Shown one piece after another: positions 15,852-18,616 of a DNA stretch of 18,616 nt. The position numbers were made by a program, and so were the translations under genes. The stretch's first letter is position 1, and each line of letters starts with the position of its first letter. The notes below the pieces were generated by a model that saw only the letters and a program-made list of their open reading frames with translations, was not told the DNA's origin and did not search any database. The stretch is from the NCBI GenBank assembly GCA_017509065.1, contig JAFWQM010000098.1, forward strand, positions 1-18,616, in the 5' to 3' direction. This DNA is from Clostridia bacterium (lineage in GTDB: Bacteria > Bacillota_A > Clostridia > Christensenellales > Aristaeellaceae).

Positions 15852-16932
15852 GGCTGTTTTTCTCCTCCTGTTCGGTGATGGATTTCCAAAGCGCTGTAAA
15901 CGCTTCATTTTTTAATTCACGGATCGTATTGTTGATTGCGTCCATTGCGGTTGAGCCAATGTCATCGTGCGCGCTGGCGCCTTCTATGCGGGTGATAAAG
16001 CGGATGTCGCTTTCGTCATAGCTTGGGGTAGCGTCAAAGAACGCGGCAAGCTTTTTAGCCTGCTCCAGAGTAGCTCTGGCTTCGTCCTCCTGCCCCGCAA
16101 GGAACTGCGCACCTGCAAGGGCGGCAAGCAATGCGGAGTTTACCTTATCGAAAAGATTCGGCTTGTCCGCCTTCCGCAGCCCGGAGAAGAGCTCGATCCC
16201 CAAATGAAGGATCGCCTGGGCGGAGGCGTAATCCCCGCTCGTAAAATAAACGTTTATATAACCGATGATCGCAGTGGCCAGATCGGAAACGATCTTTGCC
16301 ATTGCCTTCGACAGAAAGGGAACCGCCTCCTCCGTGCGCTCATACCGGGCCAGGATGAAGCCGATCTTATGGCTGTACAGCCCGTCCGCATTGTATCGCT
16401 TTAACAGCTCAATTGCCTTTTCCCATTCGTCCAGGCCCAGATAAACCTCCGCGATTTTGCCGTACAGCGTTTGCTCGCTGATCTCCGGATCCGTGTTCTG
16501 CACAAGCAGCAGACGGGATTGCTCCAGAAGCTCCAGCGCTCTGCGGTACAGGTTCTTGTCTCCGCTCTCGATGCCGAAACAGCGGTACAGCGTAGCGCTC
16601 TCATTGATGATCTGAAAGGAATGCGGATATTTTCTGATTGCCTTTTCCGCCTCAGCAAGCCCCGCCCGATCCTTCCTGCGGCGGTATTCCTGCAGGCGCT
16701 TGACCATCGCTTCAGGGCGGTTGTCCTTCATTTCGTATCCCAGCAGAACATCCACGGAGGTATCAAAAAAGTCCGCCATTTCAACGATCATGTTTACCTC
16801 CGGCACCGATAGCTTCGCTTCCCACTTATATACCGCCCCTGCCGTCACCCCCAAGGCCTCGGAAAGCTGCTCCTGGGTCAGCGACCGTTCCCTGCGGAGT
16901 TTTCGGATGTTTTCCGCAAGCGTCATTTTCAT
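15844..16932 (-). CDS. XRE-family regulator with C-terminal TPR domain
   Basis: This 362-residue protein has an N-terminal helix-turn-helix (about 5-65), including LTQEQLSEALGVTAGAVYKW (18-37). It is followed by about 270 residues of helical repeats resembling TPRs, for example LYGKIAEVYLGLDEWEKAIE and AGQFLAGQEDEA-type units. This architecture is shared with RRNPP-like peptide-sensing regulators (PlcR, Rgg, PrgX) and with many uncharacterised clostridial regulators. It probably controls its own transcript, which includes the overlapping ABC exporter gene, and the TPR part would sense a ligand. The start has AAGGGGG seven bases upstream, and a promoter lies at 16965-16993. No obvious signalling-peptide gene was seen nearby. 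The ligand and regulatory direction are unknown. Confidence 0.85.
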   Translation of the reverse strand: MKMTLAENIRKLRRERSLTQEQLSEALGVTAGAVYKWEAKLSVPEVNMIVEMADFFDTSVDVLLGYEMKDNRPEAMVKRLQEYRRRKDRAGLAEAEKAIRKYPHSFQIINESATLYRCFGIESGDKNLYRRALELLEQSRLLLVQNTDPEISEQTLYGKIAEVYLGLDEWEKAIELLKRYNADGLYSHKIGFILARYERTEEAVPFLSKAMAKIVSDLATAIIGYINVYFTSGDYASAQAILHLGIELFSGLRKADKPNLFDKVNSALLAALAGAQFLAGQEDEARATLEQAKKLAAFFDATPSYDESDIRFITRIEGASAHDDIGSTAMDAINNTIRELKNEAFTALWKSITEQEEKNSHE

Positions 16933-16964
16933 GCGTCAGCCCCCTTCCCATTTTCTCGTGTGTT

Positions 16965-16993
16965 ATTATATCAGGTCAAACCGGAAAAGTGAA
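16965..16993 (-). promoter_or_regulatory. Promoter for the XRE-TPR/ABC exporter operon
   Basis: On the minus strand TTCACT (16988-16993), a 17-bp spacer and TATAAT (16965-16970) lie about 33 bp before the regulator start. The -10 is perfect and the -35 moderate, as often seen for regulated promoters. Confidence 0.68.
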
Positions 16994-17002
16994 CAGACTA
17001 TT

Positions 17003-17040
17003 CATACTATTATCATATTATCTATTCTACTGTTAGTATG
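17003..17040. promoter_or_regulatory. Operator-like inverted repeat in an AT-rich patch
   Basis: CATACTA (17003-17009) and TAGTATG (17034-17040) form a perfect 7-bp inverted pair, with centres 31 bp apart (about three helical turns), in an unusually AT-rich patch just upstream of the regulator promoter. It could be the binding site of the adjacent XRE protein. Seven-base arms can arise by chance, so this is tentative. Confidence 0.35.
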
Positions 17041-17117
17041 AGTTTTCCTGCTTGGAGAAAAAAACATCAGCACCCCGACGTTTCACGCGTTGATTGCGAC
17101 AGTTGGACGGCTTTCCC

Positions 17118-17146
17118 TTGACGATGCGGGCGCGGCATGGTATCAT
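17118..17146 (+). promoter_or_regulatory. Promoter for the Na+/Ca2+ exchanger gene
   Basis: TTGACG (17118-17123), a 17-bp spacer and TATCAT (17141-17146) lie 55 bp before the chosen start. Spacing is ideal and both boxes are near consensus. It falls inside the longer open frame starting at 17094, which argues against that longer start. Confidence 0.75.
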
Positions 17147-17201
17147 TTACCTTGCGAAGGAAAAAAATATCTTTCGTCCATCTGAAAGGAGTATCGCGCT
17201 T

Positions 17202-18176
17202 ATGCTTGTGCCTGTATTGCTGTTTCTGCTGGGATTCCTGCTGCTGATCAAGGGCGGCGACTGGTTTGTGGACGGGGCCACGGGGCTGGCGCACCGGTTC
17301 CATCTGCCCGAACTGCTGATCGGCGCGACGGTGGTGTCCATCGGCACCACGCTGCCGGAGGTGATGGTATCCGCCCAAGCCGCTTTCCAGCACAACAGCG
17401 GCATTTCCTACGGCAACGCCATTGGCTCCGTGATTTGCAACACCAGCCTGATCGCCGCGCTGACGGTGGCCATCCGGCCCGGACTGGTGAACAAAAAAAG
17501 CCTGCGCCTGCCGGTCATCTCCTTCTTTATCGCGGCAGTCGCCTATTCCATCATCGCCTACACCACCGGCAATTTTGAGCGCTGGCAGGGCATCGCGCTG
17601 CTGTGCGGCTTCGCGCTCTACATGGTGGTGACCGTGCTGCACATGAAAAAGCACCCCGAGGACGCCGAACCCGAAGGCGGCGACGAGGAAAAGCCCAAGG
17701 AAATGCAGCTGTGGCAGGAGCTTTTGTTCCTGATCATCGGGGCCGCGGCGATCGCCGTCGGCGCGCGGCTGCTGGTGGATAACGGCACGCTGATTGCCGA
17801 AGCCCTGGGCGTGCCTTCCTCCGTGATCGGCCTGACCATGGTGGCCCTGGGCACGTCGCTGCCCGAGCTGGTGACCGCTGTGACTTCGCTGATCAAAGGT
17901 CACAGTGCCTTGAGCCTTGGCAATGTGATCGGCGCGAACCTGTTCAACATCGTGCTGGTCAGCGGCGCAGCCATTACCATTTCGCCCTTCGCCATTCCCA
18001 TGGAAAAAACCATCGCGGGTATGAACGCTTCACTGGTGGTGGACCTTCCCGTGATGTTCACGGTCATGCTGATCCTGTGCGTTCCCGCCGTTCTCCGCGG
18101 CAAGCTGCAGCGCTGGCAGGGCGTCCTGCTCCTGTGCGCCTATGTGGCGTTCACCGCGTTCCAATTCCTCTTTTGA
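17202..18176 (+). CDS. CaxA-type Na+/Ca2+ (K+-dependent type) exchanger
   Basis: This 324-residue cytoplasmic-membrane cation antiporter of the CaCA superfamily probably extrudes Ca2+ or Na+ using an opposing ion gradient. It shows the two inverted alpha-repeats: LIGATVVSIGTTLPEVMVS (39-57) with GNAIGSVICN (71-80), and VIGLTMVALGTSLPELVTAV (208-227) with GNVIGANLFN (240-249). The ion-binding acidic residues are Glu53 and Glu222. About ten membrane segments are split by a charged cytoplasmic loop (149-168). The length fits YrbG-like bacterial members. ATG 17202 has AAAGGAG at 17185-17191. The gene forms a single-gene unit between its own promoter and a strong terminator. Ion preference cannot be read from sequence. 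Confidence 0.92.
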   Translation: MLVPVLLFLLGFLLLIKGGDWFVDGATGLAHRFHLPELLIGATVVSIGTTLPEVMVSAQAAFQHNSGISYGNAIGSVICNTSLIAALTVAIRPGLVNKKSLRLPVISFFIAAVAYSIIAYTTGNFERWQGIALLCGFALYMVVTVLHMKKHPEDAEPEGGDEEKPKEMQLWQELLFLIIGAAAIAVGARLLVDNGTLIAEALGVPSSVIGLTMVALGTSLPELVTAVTSLIKGHSALSLGNVIGANLFNIVLVSGAAITISPFAIPMEKTIAGMNASLVVDLPVMFTVMLILCVPAVLRGKLQRWQGVLLLCAYVAFTAFQFLF

Positions 18177-18183
18177 TCCATTG

Positions 18184-18213
18184 CGCGAAGGTCAAGCGGC
18201 CTTCGCGTTTTTT
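18184..18213 (+). terminator. Rho-independent terminator of the exchanger gene
   Basis: The stem CGCGAAGG (18184-18191) and CCTTCGCG (18200-18207) with an eight-base loop is followed at once by six T residues (18208-18213). It starts 8 bp after the stop codon. Confidence 0.93.
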
Positions 18214-18394
18214 GGGCGTGGATGACGTAACTATTCACGTATCTGAGAATACAGGCAAGGGTTACGCTGGGCGCTCCGCGCGCCCAGACCTGCGGCAAGG
18301 GATTTCATCCCTTGCATCCCAATAGGCGAAATTACTCCGTTTGAAAAAATCAACTATATTCGCCTGCCGCACTGGGGTTACGGAAAGTAAGAGG

Positions 18395-18516
18395 CTTCTG
18401 GCCCAAGAAAGCCGGGAAAATCCCAGGGGGAAAGCTCGCTTTCCCCTGGGGATTATTCCCAGGCTTTCCCCGGACGCAAAGTATCCGGGTCGGCGGCTTC
18501 GCCGCCGGGCCAGAAG
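18395..18516. other. Cloverleaf-like folded module within the repeat
   Basis: CTTCTGGCCC (18395-18404) pairs perfectly with GGGCCAGAAG (18507-18516) and encloses three adjacent hairpins. The first is a long one at 18408-18467, where AAAGCC/GGCTTT and GGGAA/TTCCC stack on the near-perfect 15-bp stem 18421-18435 with 18438-18452. The second is CCCGGA/TCCGGG at 18469-18489. The third is GGCGGC/GCCGCC at 18492-18506. The fold works on either strand. No known RNA family was recognised, and it lacks tRNA features. Confidence 0.72.
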
Positions 18517-18522
18517 TATAAT

Positions 18523-18616
18523 ATTGCTCGCCCAATTGAATCGTGAATTCAGATGCGGGATGAGAAATCGTTCCAGACAAGGAACGAAACCGCAGGAATA
18601 CTGGAGGTATTTCAAG
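18523..18616 (+). repeat. Right copy of the 94-bp inverted repeat
   Basis: It is identical to the reverse complement of 44-137. It contains the hairpin CGTTCC (18569-18574) with GGAACG (18581-18586), flanked by GCGG (18555-18558) and CCGC (18590-18593). It follows the folded module directly and is cut by the end of the window, so the match may continue further. Confidence 0.93.

Larger units (their letters stand above)
18250..18616. repeat. Highly structured non-coding repeat element, right end
   Basis: This gene-free 370-bp tail contains a series of strong hairpins. CTGGGCGC/GCGCCCAG is at 18267-18287, GCAAGGGAT/ATCCCTTGC at 18295-18315 and GGCGAA/TTCGCC at 18325-18364. A large branched fold follows (18395-18516), then the 94-bp tail that recurs inverted at 44-137. 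An open frame of 117 codons crosses the whole region on the minus strand. It has no ribosome binding site, its codons are dictated by the hairpins and its product (rich in Arg, Ser, Pro) looks unprotein-like, so I treat the region as non-coding. The outer boundary lies beyond the window. It resembles a genome-wide dispersed intergenic repeat; copy number cannot be judged here. Confidence 0.7.

Noticed and set aside
16931..17041. 36-codon plus-strand frame with a hydrophobic tail, considered as a signalling peptide for the TPR regulator
   Set aside because: It overlaps the regulator's start and promoter on the opposite strand, has no ribosome binding site, and lacks a secretion-type N-terminus.
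17094..17201. N-terminal extension of the exchanger gene to 17094
   Set aside because: The extension covers the promoter, lacks a ribosome binding site and adds residues not expected before the first membrane helix.
18395..18516. tRNA or known riboswitch at the cloverleaf-like fold
   Set aside because: It has no anticodon arm, T-loop consensus or acceptor end, and lies downstream of a terminator with no gene after it in the window.
18262..18615. 117-codon minus-strand frame across the right-end repeat
   Set aside because: It spans consecutive perfect hairpins, has no ribosome binding site, and its composition follows the stems. It is better read as a non-coding repeat.

Overview
The window reads as chromosomal DNA of a moderately GC-rich member of the Clostridia (Bacillota), most likely a gut or rumen anaerobe. 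The evidence is strong AGGAGG-type ribosome binding sites, sigma-A-like promoters (TTGACG/TATAAT), a CotH-type lipoprotein, a VanZ-like protein, a TPR-carrying XRE regulator next to an ABC exporter, and a xylulokinase-DUF4867-isomerase operon of a kind I associate with clostridial genomes. I cannot place it at genus level. No phage, plasmid, CRISPR, rRNA or tRNA gene was seen.

Layout. (1) 1-162: a 94-bp repeat copy and a 14-bp tandem duplication. (2) 163-6528, plus strand: the end of a cell-surface polysaccharide cluster. It holds a truncated, frameshifted multi-membrane-protein remnant, three glycosyltransferases (Gtf3/galactofuranosyltransferase-like, GT4, GT2), a Wzx-type flippase and a damaged CotH-like lipoprotein. 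(3) 6572-7754, minus strand: two small membrane-protein genes of unknown function; the upstream one encodes a zinc ribbon plus membrane segments and is cut by an in-frame amber codon. (4) 7920-9269, plus: a VanZ-family protein with a large predicted extracytoplasmic domain. (5) 9301-10002, minus: trmO, a tRNA t6A37 methyltransferase. (6) 10260-13982, plus: a three-gene sugar operon (xylulokinase, AllA/cupin-like DUF4867 protein, L-fucose-isomerase-like protein) with a clear promoter and a double-hairpin terminator. (7) 14124-16932, minus: an XRE-TPR regulator overlapping an ABC exporter gene. (8) 17202-18176, plus: a CaxA-type Na+/Ca2+ exchanger with promoter and terminator. (9) About 18250-18616: a highly structured non-coding repeat that ends in a second, inverted, identical copy of the 94-bp sequence at the left edge.

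How the parts work together. The left block would build and export a surface glycan, but the window holds neither a priming transferase nor a polymerase, so the locus continues to the left or is degraded. The sugar operon would isomerise an aldose to a ketose and phosphorylate it, with DUF4867 as an uncharacterised third partner. The regulator and ABC exporter form a self-contained, translationally coupled pair.

The left 8 kb carries four separate lesions: a C4 frameshift with truncation, an A7 frameshift, an internal CotH deletion and an amber codon. The right 10 kb carries none that I can see. Two of the lesions are homopolymer indels and could be sequencing errors. The inverted repeats at both window ends could equally mean that an assembly broke at a dispersed repeat.
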